Shown in pieces: positions 6,185 through 12,083 of a stretch of 12,083 nt of DNA (position 1 is its first letter; every line of letters begins with the position of its first letter). The DNA is from an uncultured Lachnospiraceae bacterium (lineage in GTDB: Bacteria > Bacillota > Clostridia > Lachnospirales > Lachnospiraceae). The notes under the pieces were generated by a model that was not told the origin of the DNA, did no database searches, and saw only the letters and a list, made by a program, of their open reading frames with translations. The DNA is taken from positions 27,112-39,194 of the forward strand of contig CAJTYJ010000037.1 in assembly GCA_910583895.1 (NCBI GenBank), in the 5' to 3' direction. The position numbers and the translations under genes are program-made.

Positions 6185-7414
6185 ATGAAAAAGAAAAAAA
6201 TCAAAAAATGGATCACTGCCGTCTGTCTGACAGCCATGCTGACAGGATGTGCCAAAAACACGACCCCTGACATGGAACCGGTACAGACAAATCTTGACAC
6301 CATAGCCATCCCGGAACAAGTGCAGGTGGTGGGCCTCGGAGAAGCAAGCCATGGTGTAAAAGAATACCAGGAGCTGAAAGCAGAGGTCTTCCGGACACTG
6401 GTGGAAAACAACGGATGCCGGACTTTCATCATTGAGGGGGATTTTGGAAATGCACTGAAAGTGGATGCCTACATCCACGGCGGAGAAGGCACGGCCAAAG
6501 AAGCAGCGGCCACCATTGGCTTTCGGATCTACCGCACAAAAGAGATGGCCGATCTGCTGGAGTGGATGCGCACCTACAATGAAACCGCACCGGAAGGAGA
6601 AGACCTGCATTTCTATGGCATGGACATGCAGCAGGCAGACAACAGCAAGGATTACCTCTTTCGCATAATGGAACAGATCGATCCCGAGCTGACCGCAAAA
6701 TACCAGGAAGCCCTTGCCTTTCTAAATGATGATGCCATATATGACCTGAGCACAGATGCATTTGCTGAAGGAATGCCAAAAGCCGAAGAACTGCTCCAGG
6801 CGGTGGATCAGGCAGAGGAACAGATCGTGGAAACCTGCGGCAGTGAGGCTTTCGCGTTTGCAAGGGAATGCGCCGTCAGCATCTACAACTGCTGTGACAT
6901 CCGAAAATCCAACAGCGAATATAATGATGTCCGTGATCATCATATGGCAGAAAAGGTCCGCTGGTTCTTAGAGCACGGCGATGGAAGTCTGCTCTTTCTC
7001 AACGGACACAACGGGCATGTCGCCAGGACCAATACCACATTTTACGACTGTCTGGGCAAACGTCTGGCAGAAGACTTAGGCGACGGTTACTTCGCCATTG
7101 GCACCGACGCCCGGGTCACCTCTTTCAATTCCCAGACCTCTGACGGTTTTGAAGCGGTTACCGTCAAAAACAAAAATGATTTAAATACCATAGCCGGCAG
7201 CTTGGAAGGCGCACGGTATTATATTGATCTGCAAAATGCATCTGCCTTTGACAGCTGGCAGAAACTGCTTTCGGGCAACCAGCGGATCACTTCTCTGAAT
7301 GTGGGAAGTATCCTGCTTCTGAAACTGTTTTATACATCAAAGATCGTCCCGAATGAGACCTTTGACGGAATGATCATTTTTGATCAGGTGGGACCTACCA
7401 CACTGGATCCGTGA
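6185..7414 (+). CDS. Erythromycin esterase-family lipoprotein
   Basis: A 409-residue secreted lipoprotein. It has a lysine-rich N-terminus, a hydrophobic stretch and the lipobox LTGC (lipidated Cys22). The rest matches the erythromycin esterase family (Ere; also found in succinoglycan-related proteins). Active-site positions are kept: GEASHG (Glu53, His56), FIIEGDFG (Glu84) and NGHNGHV (His275, His278), which parallel the Glu/His and HxxH residues known in EreB. EreA and EreB hydrolyse the macrolide lactone in the cytoplasm. An exported lipoprotein form is therefore unlikely to be a classical resistance enzyme, and its substrate is unknown. A purine-rich GGGAAG about 9 nt upstream supports the ATG at 6185. 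It follows the Agr-like pair on the same strand and converges with the amidase gene, with no clear terminator. Family assignment is strong; macrolide activity is not claimed. Confidence 0.85.
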   Translation: MKKKKIKKWITAVCLTAMLTGCAKNTTPDMEPVQTNLDTIAIPEQVQVVGLGEASHGVKEYQELKAEVFRTLVENNGCRTFIIEGDFGNALKVDAYIHGGEGTAKEAAATIGFRIYRTKEMADLLEWMRTYNETAPEGEDLHFYGMDMQQADNSKDYLFRIMEQIDPELTAKYQEALAFLNDDAIYDLSTDAFAEGMPKAEELLQAVDQAEEQIVETCGSEAFAFARECAVSIYNCCDIRKSNSEYNDVRDHHMAEKVRWFLEHGDGSLLFLNGHNGHVARTNTTFYDCLGKRLAEDLGDGYFAIGTDARVTSFNSQTSDGFEAVTVKNKNDLNTIAGSLEGARYYIDLQNASAFDSWQKLLSGNQRITSLNVGSILLLKLFYTSKIVPNETFDGMIIFDQVGPTTLDP

Positions 7415-7415
7415 T

Positions 7416-7430
7416 GGATGCCAGGCATCC
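7416..7430. other. Short palindrome between convergent stops
   Basis: GGATGCC and GGCATCC flank a single A in the 37-bp gap between the esterase-like and amidase genes. There is no T-run, so a terminator role is unproven. It is the only structure seen in the gap. Confidence 0.3.
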
Positions 7431-7451
7431 GGTGACATGACCCCTCCTTAT

Positions 7452-8153
7452 CTACTCCGCCCCTTCCTGAAGATAAGACAGGATCCCCATGCTCACTGCC
7501 CAGGCGATCTGATTCTGATAGCTGTCCTCCTGCAGCTTCTTCGCTTCTTCCCAGTTGCTTAAGAAGCCGCACTCCACAATCACAATCGGCGCCTCTGTCT
7601 TCTTCAGCAGATAGTAGCTTTCGTTTGCCTTGGCCTGCCGGTGATTCTCTGGATCCGCATGGGTGATCAGCTTCTCCTGAAGGATTTCTGCCAGCCGTTC
7701 TCCTTCTTTAGAAGTGCCGTAATAAAAGACCTGCGCTCCGGTCACATACTCCTCATGATAACTGTTCTGATGGATACTCACCACACAGTCCGGCTGAGTC
7801 TCATTGATCAGAGCGCAGCGGTTCTTCATGTCCTGCACCTTTTTATTGGAAGTCTGCTCCTCGTAGAGTCCCGCATCGGTCTCCCTGGTCATCACTACCT
7901 TTACATCCTGCTGCTCCAAAAGCTTCTGTACCTTTTTTGCGATGATCAGGTTCAGATCTTTTTCCAGGGAGTCATCCACACCGATTTTACCCGGATCATT
8001 TCCTCCATGTCCCGCATCCAGCACCACCGTCCATCCCGTCTCCTGCACTTCCACACGGCTGCTGGATGCCCTCTCCCAGCCTCTGCCCGCCAGAATGCAG
8101 GCGCACAGAATCAGAACTACGGACATCAACAATTCAATCTTCTTTTTCTCCAC
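7452..8153 (-). CDS. cwlD: CwlD-like N-acetylmuramoyl-L-alanine amidase
   Basis: A 233-residue Amidase_3 enzyme that would cut the bond between N-acetylmuramic acid and the L-alanine of the stem peptide. An N-terminal lysine cluster and hydrophobic segment (about 8-23) act as signal or anchor. Zinc ligands are His49 in LDAGHGG, Glu64 in LEKDLN and His128 in SIHQNS; catalytic Glu194 lies in IVECGFLSN. Length and layout fit CwlD, which in Bacillus and Clostridium helps make muramic-lactam in spore cortex. The GTG at 8153 is preferred. The upstream GTG at 8171, which would add six residues, lies inside the 3' arm of the hairpin at 8162-8195, and the ORF has no strong Shine-Dalgarno at either site; an ATG at 8126 is a third option. 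The gene follows the GH18 gene on the same strand. CwlD is a likely but not certain orthology call. Confidence 0.85.
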   Translation of the reverse strand: MEKKKIELLMSVVLILCACILAGRGWERASSSRVEVQETGWTVVLDAGHGGNDPGKIGVDDSLEKDLNLIIAKKVQKLLEQQDVKVVMTRETDAGLYEEQTSNKKVQDMKNRCALINETQPDCVVSIHQNSYHEEYVTGAQVFYYGTSKEGERLAEILQEKLITHADPENHRQAKANESYYLLKKTEAPIVIVECGFLSNWEEAKKLQEDSYQNQIAWAVSMGILSYLQEGAE

Positions 8154-8206
8154 AATAAAACCGCCGCACACACTTTCCCTAAAGTATATGCGGCGTTCTT
8201 TTTCCT
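8154..8206 (-). terminator. Intrinsic terminator or attenuator between GH18 gene and amidase
   Basis: On the minus strand CGCCGCATATAC (8195-8184), a 10-nt loop and GTGTGTGCGGCG (8173-8162) form a 12-bp stem, followed by GTTTTATT. Two pairs are G-U. On the plus strand the same positions become A-C mismatches, so the structure fits minus-strand RNA. It lies 22 nt after the GH18 stop. It would end or reduce transcription into the amidase gene. Confidence 0.6.
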
Positions 8207-8217
8207 ATTCCTTCTGA

Positions 8218-10038
8218 TCAGTTTACATATTTCAGAATGATATCCCAGATTCCCGGCCGCTCAAATCCCAACTTCCAGGACGCTGCGCCGGCCAGCTCAT
8301 ACTGCTTCATCAGTTTTAATTTTTCCTCAATGGACCGTTCTTCCTCCATCCACATCTGGTAGATGCTTCCTTCATACTCCAGTTCCACATAATACTGTCT
8401 GGTCGACTCATCCCAGGTCGGCTCCACCTCATTGTTGGACGCTTTGTTGCTGGCACCATCCATTCCAAGTACCTCGCTGGTCACCTCCTGATCCTCATTG
8501 GTCCTCCAAAACCGGGTATAGAAGGGCATGGCGTTGATAACCTTTTCCTTTGGAACCTCCTCCAAGGTCTTCTGGATCCCGCTCTCCACAAAATCGAAAG
8601 AAGCCACAGATCCTGCCACCTCCGAGTTGGACGGATGCTCGTCATAGCCCATGATGATCACATAATCTACGATCTCCCCCTGCTCTTTGCGGTTATAGAA
8701 ACGATTGTAATCTGCAGGCACATAATTATCTACAGAGAGCACAATGCCGTTTAACCGGCACATAATGGACAATTCCCGGATAAACTGGAGATATCCTCTT
8801 GCACTGTTCTCATTGATAAACTCCATATCCAGATTCAGCCCGTCCAGGTCATACTGGATCACCTGGGCGATCAGATTATTTGCCAGCTTCTGACGGCTGG
8901 TTGTCTTTGAAAAAATCTCATAATCCGTGATGGTGTCTTTGTACGTGATGTCTTCCACCAGCCCCCATACTTCCAGACCGTTCTGATGACAGTGATTGAC
9001 ATAATTCTGGTCTGCCAGGGATTCAATCCCGCCCTCATCATCCTTCAGACGGAACCAGGTCGGGGAAATGGTCGTAAGACCCTTGGTGCTTGACAGCATC
9101 CGATAGATATTATCATTGGCATCGGCGTTTGACACCTGGTGCCAGGACAGGTTAATGGTATAGTCTTTGGAAATACTGGTATACAGAGGCGCTGTAAATT
9201 CCGGCTCCGAAATCGTCTCCTGAGACACCCCTGAGATCTGCTTGTCCCTCACATATCCGATATATCCGTCTTTTGTCAGTACTTTGGTCCAGTCTTCAAT
9301 CTCCTCTGCTTCTTCCAGCACATACATGGTGGTGCCTTTCTCTGCCGTCGTCAAAATCGGACTTTTGATCCCTGCCTGATAGCGGACCTGGACCTTCTTC
9401 TGTGCTGTCACCACATCCCGGCTGCCGAACTCGTCCTCAATATACACCCGGTTCGGATCCTCCCAGCACTCATACGTCAGATTTGTATATTTTTTCACAA
9501 AGTCCAGCGCCACATAGGCCTGGTCTCCGTCTGCCCGCAGCATCACATACCCCTCATTCTCCTTGGTCTTCGCCACGGTGTACTCACTGCTCCCCACACC
9601 GACGCTCACAAGCTCCGTGGGAAGCGCATACAGATAAAGATTTTCCGCCGCATCCCAGTAGAATCTTGAGTTCAGATACTGATACACCGTCTCCACATCC
9701 AGGTATACCCGGCCGTCGATCAGCCGGCCTTTGTCTTCCAGCAATCTATCATTTAACAGGATTGCAATGTCCTGATCATTTTCCAGGTGAAAATACTCTT
9801 TTGTATCTGCCAGCTCTTTGGACGGAGAATACTTCTCGTACAAAAAACGTCCCAGCATTACGCCGCTCACAATCAGAATCAAAACAATCGCGATCATCAC
9901 CGGCAGCACCTTGGGAGCGATCCGCCGTCTGCGCCGCCTCGGGCGCCGCTTTCTGCCCCTTGTATTGGGCGGTCTCTTCTTCGGTCTTTCGTTCCGCTCC
10001 TCCATCTCTTCTCTTTCTTCCATATCTTCCCTTATCAT
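8218..10038 (-). CDS. Membrane-anchored SH3b and glycoside hydrolase family 18 protein
   Basis: A 606-residue protein. A highly charged, Arg-rich cytoplasmic N-terminus (1-40) precedes one membrane segment (about 42-65). Next comes an extracellular region with a copper-amine-oxidase-N-like stretch (about 85-140, LLNDRLLEDKGRLIDGRVYL), an SH3b-like domain (about 214-270) and a GH18 barrel (about 290-600). The GH18 signature is YDLDGLNLDMEF, with the likely acid/base Glu406 and Asp404. The second Asp of the classic DGxDxDxE is Asn, as in the YaaH/spore-germination subfamily (DGVNIDFE). Such proteins act on peptidoglycan, often spore cortex. The ATG at 10038 is chosen over a GTG at 10056 because a perfect AGGAGG (10045-10050) lies 6 nt before it, and because that AGGAGG would fall inside the longer reading. 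A short leader ORF ends on the ATG. An amidase gene follows downstream. Confidence 0.88.
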   Translation of the reverse strand: MIREDMEEREEMEERNERPKKRPPNTRGRKRRPRRRRRRIAPKVLPVMIAIVLILIVSGVMLGRFLYEKYSPSKELADTKEYFHLENDQDIAILLNDRLLEDKGRLIDGRVYLDVETVYQYLNSRFYWDAAENLYLYALPTELVSVGVGSSEYTVAKTKENEGYVMLRADGDQAYVALDFVKKYTNLTYECWEDPNRVYIEDEFGSRDVVTAQKKVQVRYQAGIKSPILTTAEKGTTMYVLEEAEEIEDWTKVLTKDGYIGYVRDKQISGVSQETISEPEFTAPLYTSISKDYTINLSWHQVSNADANDNIYRMLSSTKGLTTISPTWFRLKDDEGGIESLADQNYVNHCHQNGLEVWGLVEDITYKDTITDYEIFSKTTSRQKLANNLIAQVIQYDLDGLNLDMEFINENSARGYLQFIRELSIMCRLNGIVLSVDNYVPADYNRFYNRKEQGEIVDYVIIMGYDEHPSNSEVAGSVASFDFVESGIQKTLEEVPKEKVINAMPFYTRFWRTNEDQEVTSEVLGMDGASNKASNNEVEPTWDESTRQYYVELEYEGSIYQMWMEEERSIEEKLKLMKQYELAGAASWKLGFERPGIWDIILKYVN

Positions 10039-10148
10039 GAACGTCCTCCTGACCACTTTATCCCTCGTGAAAATCCGAAACCCGCTGTAGCCTGCAAAAG
10101 GCTCCGCTTTGCGGAGCAGTCCGGCAAAACACGCCGTCCTCTCCGCAT
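10035..10148 (-). CDS. Possible 37-residue leader ORF upstream of the GH18 gene
   Basis: An ATG at 10148 with AAAGGTGG five bases upstream (10154-10161) opens a 37-codon frame beginning MRRGRRVLPDCSAKRS. It ends at TGA (10035-10037), which overlaps the ATG of the GH18 gene as ATGA. The predicted peptide is strongly basic and has no recognised domain or signal. It lies wholly inside the mRNA leader expected from the promoter at 10184-10210, and it spans a perfect hairpin (10101-10117). It could be a coupled leader peptide. Alternatively this is a non-coding palindromic repeat that happens to be open; from memory similar stretches occur between Lachnospiraceae genes. Confidence 0.3.
   Translation of the reverse strand: MRRGRRVLPDCSAKRSLLQATAGFGFSRGIKWSGGRS
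10045..10050 (-). promoter_or_regulatory. Ribosome binding site that sets the GH18 start
   Basis: A perfect AGGAGG with a 6-nt gap to the ATG at 10038. It makes the longer GTG-initiated frame (10056) unlikely. Confidence 0.8.
10101..10117 (-). repeat. Perfect hairpin in the GH18 leader
   Basis: GCTCCGC and GCGGAGC are separated by AAA on the minus strand, a 7-bp GC-rich stem with a 3-nt loop, followed by CTTTTGC. The T-run is short, so it is a weak terminator or attenuator at most. It may equally be the core of a dispersed palindromic element. Confidence 0.4.
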
Positions 10149-10183
10149 CGCTTCCACCTTTGTAAGTGTTTCCTCTGTGTTAC

Positions 10184-10210
10184 AGTATACCACAAAGCTG
10201 CCGTTGTCAC
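10184..10210 (-). promoter_or_regulatory. Promoter of the GH18-amidase unit
   Basis: On the minus strand TGG then TATACT (10192-10184) is an extended -10. GTGACA (10205-10210) is a possible -35 with a short 15-bp gap. The mRNA would begin near 10177 with a leader of about 139 nt. Sporulation sigma factors may be used instead, and no match to their boxes was established. Confidence 0.4.
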
Positions 10211-10229
10211 CACTATTATCTCCGGGCAT

Positions 10230-10340
10230 AGAGACTTTTCTTCACAATATGATTATTTTTCCCGGCCGCTCCTGGTTTCATTCCCGGCTGATGCGCATTT
10301 CCAAAAGAAGGATTATGTGATATATTAATACAGAAACATG
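10230..10340. other. AT-rich spacer between divergent promoters
   Basis: Part of the gap of more than 500 bp between the divergent GH18 and mecA genes. Apart from the leader and promoters listed separately, I see no gene, RNA signature or repeat in this stretch. Confidence 0.4.
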
Positions 10341-10383
10341 CACACGCCGTCCGGCTTTGCATCCCCCCTTATGCCATTATAAA
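10341..10383 (+). promoter_or_regulatory. Upstream mecA promoter with first repeat copy
   Basis: A 22-bp element (10341-10362) contains the blocks CACA, GCCGTC, GGCTTT and CAT. Its end forms a TTTGCA -35 (10356-10361), followed 16 bp later by TATAAA (10378-10383). The mRNA leader would be about 200 nt. The second copy of the element sits in the same place relative to the downstream promoter. Confidence 0.4.
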
Positions 10384-10508
10384 CAATTGGAATTCAATCA
10401 CGGATCACGTGAAAAGAATCAGAAACATAGACTTACAGTACTATTATACACTGCATATTCCTTTTTTCAAGGATTTTCACAAAAATTTCAGAATAATTTC
10501 CTTCAATT

Positions 10509-10552
10509 CACAAGCCGTCAGGCTTTACATATTCACGATTATTGTTTATACT
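10509..10552 (+). promoter_or_regulatory. Proximal mecA promoter with second repeat copy
   Basis: TTTACA (10524-10529) and TATACT (10547-10552) are 17 bp apart, a strong sigma-A-type promoter with a start near 10559 and a leader of about 34 nt. The -35 is embedded in the second copy (10509-10530) of the 22-bp repeat, identical to the first at 19 of 22 positions. The element includes a small inverted repeat, AAGCC and GGCTT around GTCA (10512-10525), that could be a repressor site. Confidence 0.6.
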
Positions 10553-10592
10553 ATACTAAACTATAATATTTTATCAAATAGGTTGTGATCGC

Positions 10593-11330
10593 ATGAAAAT
10601 AGAAAAAATCAATGAAAACAAAATACGTTGTATTCTGACACGCGATGATCTGGAAATCCGCCACATCAAGTTAAGCGAGATCGCCTACGGCTCGGAGAAG
10701 GCCCGTTCCCTCTTCCGGGATATGATGGAGCAGGCCTCCCACCAGTTTGGTTTCGAGGCGGATAATATTCCACTGATGATTGAAGCGATTCCGATGCCCA
10801 ATGAGTGCATCATACTGGATATAACCAAAGTATCAGATCCGGAAGAATTAGACACCCGGTTTTCCAGATTTTCCCAGGGGAACCCAGAGCCGTCTGACGA
10901 TTATGCCTCCAGAGAATTTCTGCCCGACGGCGCTGACGAAGTTCTGGACCTGTTCCAGAAGCTTTTGGAGCACCGTCTGAAGAACGCGCCCAAAGAGACC
11001 CGCGAAGAGCAGGCGGCCACCCTGGCCAGTGAGCTGGATATGCGCAAGCTCTATCTTTTCCGCCGTCTGGATTCCATCGTAGAGGCTTCCCAGGTGCTCA
11101 AAGGACTCTACCATGGGGAGAACCGCCTTTATAAGAATCCGGAAACCGCCTGGTATCATCTGGTAATCACCAAGTCAGACCATACGCCGGAGCAGTTCAA
11201 CAAAATATGCAATATTCTCTCGGAATATGGTTCCAGCAGCAAGTACACCACTTCCAACGAAGCATACATGCAGGAACATTTTACCCTCCTGATGGATGGC
11301 CGCGCCCTTCAGCAGCTGGCCGAGATCTAA
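10593..11330 (+). CDS. mecA: MecA-family adaptor protein for ClpCP
   Basis: A 245-residue cytoplasmic adaptor. In Bacillus MecA binds substrates such as ComK through its N-domain and carries them to ClpC through its C-domain. Here the N-domain (1 to about 80) starts with the typical MKIEKINENKIRCILTRDDL and has EIAYGSEKARSLFRDMM. An acidic linker (about 82-115, rich in Asp, Glu, Ser and Pro) follows. The C-domain (about 115-245) has YLFRRLDSIVEAS, SLYKNP-like RLYKNPETAWYHLVI and EYGSSSKYT. Length is close to the family's usual 220-250. The ATG at 10593 has a poor Shine-Dalgarno (AGGTTGTGA), but family homology begins exactly there. Two tandem promoters precede it and a strong terminator follows, so it is probably transcribed alone. 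Client proteins in this organism are unknown. Confidence 0.92.
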   Translation: MKIEKINENKIRCILTRDDLEIRHIKLSEIAYGSEKARSLFRDMMEQASHQFGFEADNIPLMIEAIPMPNECIILDITKVSDPEELDTRFSRFSQGNPEPSDDYASREFLPDGADEVLDLFQKLLEHRLKNAPKETREEQAATLASELDMRKLYLFRRLDSIVEASQVLKGLYHGENRLYKNPETAWYHLVITKSDHTPEQFNKICNILSEYGSSSKYTTSNEAYMQEHFTLLMDGRALQQLAEI

Positions 11331-11381
11331 ATCCTCCTGGCCGGGCTTTCCCTGGTATTTTAGAAGAATTTCCGGTAATCC

Positions 11382-11419
11382 CCCTGTTTTCCGAGTATTT
11401 TGGGAAAACAGGGTTTTTT
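11382..11419 (+). terminator. Intrinsic terminator of mecA
   Basis: CCCTGTTTTCC (11382-11392) pairs perfectly with GGAAAACAGGG (11403-11413) over 11 bp around a 10-nt loop, followed by six T residues. Confidence 0.9.
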
Positions 11420-11436
11420 GTTGTAAAAAGTTTGAC

Positions 11437-11458
11437 ATCCCTGTGTCCAGTCAGGGAT
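11437..11458. repeat. Small inverted repeat in the convergent gap
   Basis: ATCCCTG (11437-11443) and CAGGGAT (11452-11458) flank an 8-nt spacer, between the mecA terminator and the terminator of the opposing gene. No T-run follows; function unknown. Confidence 0.35.
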
Positions 11459-11496
11459 CCGGTGAAGCTTCAAAATTTTCTAAGTCAGACACAATT

Positions 11497-11541
11497 AAAA
11501 AACGCCGGCTGCGAACAGAGCAAACACTCCCGCAGCCGGCG
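11497..11541 (-). terminator. Intrinsic terminator of the DUF1858 gene
   Basis: On the minus strand CGCCGGCTGCG (11541-11531) pairs perfectly with CGCAGCCGGCG (11513-11503) over 11 bp around a 17-nt loop, followed by six T residues (11502-11497). Confidence 0.9.
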
Positions 11542-11566
11542 GATTCAGAGACTGACGCATCAGCCC

Positions 11567-11767
11567 TTACGCACCGAGAAAATTATTCAGTCTTGCAACC
11601 AGCACATCCGGATCCATTCCGTGAACCAGCGCTGCTTCTTCCAGGCTTTCCGCCTGTGCAGACGGGCATCCAACGCAGTGCATCCCCTCCCGCATAAGAA
11701 TCGGAATGATATTCTGATCCATCTTCACCAGATCCGCGATGATCATATCTTTTGAAATCTTAGCCAT
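11567..11767 (-). CDS. DUF1858 domain protein, stand-alone
   Basis: A 66-residue protein that consists wholly of a DUF1858 domain. It has the conserved ISKDMIIADL start, the GMHCVGCPSAQAESLEEA core with Cys31 and Cys34, and the HGMDPD turn near the C-terminus. The two cysteines in a CxxC arrangement suggest a metal-binding or thiol-redox role. In other proteins the domain is attached to hybrid-cluster or disulfide-reductase-like modules. The biochemical function is not established. AGGAGG (11777-11782) lies 9 nt before the ATG. A dedicated terminator follows, so the gene appears monocistronic. It is short but well supported by composition, ribosome binding site and motif. Confidence 0.85.
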   Translation of the reverse strand: MAKISKDMIIADLVKMDQNIIPILMREGMHCVGCPSAQAESLEEAALVHGMDPDVLVARLNNFLGA

Positions 11768-11782
11768 CTCAGGTAACCTCCT

Positions 11783-12083
11783 ATTGTATTTTCGATCATG
11801 TGACTTTGATCTTGCAACTGCTTTTTAGGCATCTGCCCAAAACCAAACCCAGAACACCGGCACTTAGGATACCTCTATTGCATCCCAAACCAGCACCTGA
11901 GCGGTTGAAAATACCGCCCCATAGCGCAAACGAAGTCCGGAACGGTTATCTGCCTGTGCTGGATGTCCGATGATGTAAGTGGGAAAAGCAGCATGCTGTG
12001 TCACATATGCATATATTATAAAACCATTCTTGAGTTTCCGCAAACTGTAATTCAAAAATGAATATGTCTGCCCAAAGTGTCAA
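11783..12083. other. Region without a convincing gene at the right edge
   Basis: About 300 bp upstream of the DUF1858 gene. The only long frame (11864-12055, minus) begins with TTG, has no Shine-Dalgarno sequence and shows no family motif, though it contains YGAVFSTAQVLVWDAIE. A TTGACA on the minus strand at the very edge (12078-12083) lacks a good -10. The DUF1858 promoter must lie here; TACAAT about 10 bp upstream of its ribosome binding site is a weak -10 candidate without a -35. The stretch may be a dispersed intergenic element. Confidence 0.3.

Noticed and set aside
9402..10040. Plus-strand frame of 212 codons, rich in Ser, Pro and His, opposite the GH18 gene.
   Set aside because: Composition is that of an antisense shadow of an Arg/Glu-rich coding region; no ribosome binding site or domain.
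10057..10180. Possible riboswitch in the GH18 leader.
   Set aside because: Only one strong hairpin is evident and no known riboswitch core motif could be recognised; a leader ORF or repeat explains it as well.
11432..11460. Perfect TTGACA at 11432-11437 after the mecA terminator, suggesting a promoter.
   Set aside because: The bases 17 bp downstream read GGATCC and there is no -10 at 16-18 bp; no gene follows on that strand.
11783..11850. FNR- or Crp-like half sites before the DUF1858 gene (TGTGAC, TTGAT).
   Set aside because: The second half site does not match in either case.

Overview
The window looks like chromosomal DNA of a spore-forming, gut-type Firmicute, most likely a Lachnospiraceae relative. 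The grounds are protein style (PhoB/PhoR-like pair, MecA, CwlD-like amidase, YaaH-like GH18 protein, AgrC/AgrA-like pair, DUF1858 protein), AGGAGG ribosome binding sites, roughly even base composition in genes, and AT-rich promoter regions. No tRNA, rRNA, CRISPR array, transposase or phage gene is visible. This is an ordinary housekeeping and regulatory region; I do not see an obvious new defence or mobile system.

Layout, left to right. (1) 1-380: a leftward promoter with a possible startless RNA or repeat element leaving the window, then the control region of a Na+/phosphate symporter gene (381-1403, +) with TTTACA direct repeats that resemble Pho boxes. (2) 1404-1547: a short palindrome-bearing spacer between convergent genes. 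(3) 1548-3538 (-): a PhoR-like kinase and PhoB-like regulator joined by an ATGA overlap. Directly upstream lies the wreck of a small gene (3535-3670) whose first and last parts survive around an internal deletion; its stop overlaps the regulator start. (4) 3813-5988 (+): a promoter and an AgrC-like/AgrA-like two-component pair without agrB or agrD nearby. (5) 6185-7414 (+): an erythromycin-esterase-family lipoprotein. (6) 7452-10189 (-): promoter, short leader ORF, membrane-anchored SH3b-GH18 protein, RNA hairpin, and CwlD-like amidase; this is a cell-wall or spore-cortex unit. (7) 10341-11419 (+): mecA behind two candidate promoters that share a 22-bp repeat, closed by a strong terminator. 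(8) 11497-11767 (-): a stand-alone DUF1858 gene with its own terminator; then about 300 bp without a convincing gene.

Possible connections: the PhoB/PhoR-like pair faces the phosphate symporter gene and may control it. The Agr-like pair lies upstream of the esterase-like lipoprotein on the same strand, but that gene seems to have its own promoter. MecA would act as a ClpC adaptor. Four gene starts differ from the longest open frames, on the basis of ribosome binding sites, promoter position or RNA structure. The most interesting items are the deleted small gene that was translationally coupled to the phoB-like gene, the duplicated promoter/operator of mecA, and the Pho-box-like repeats.
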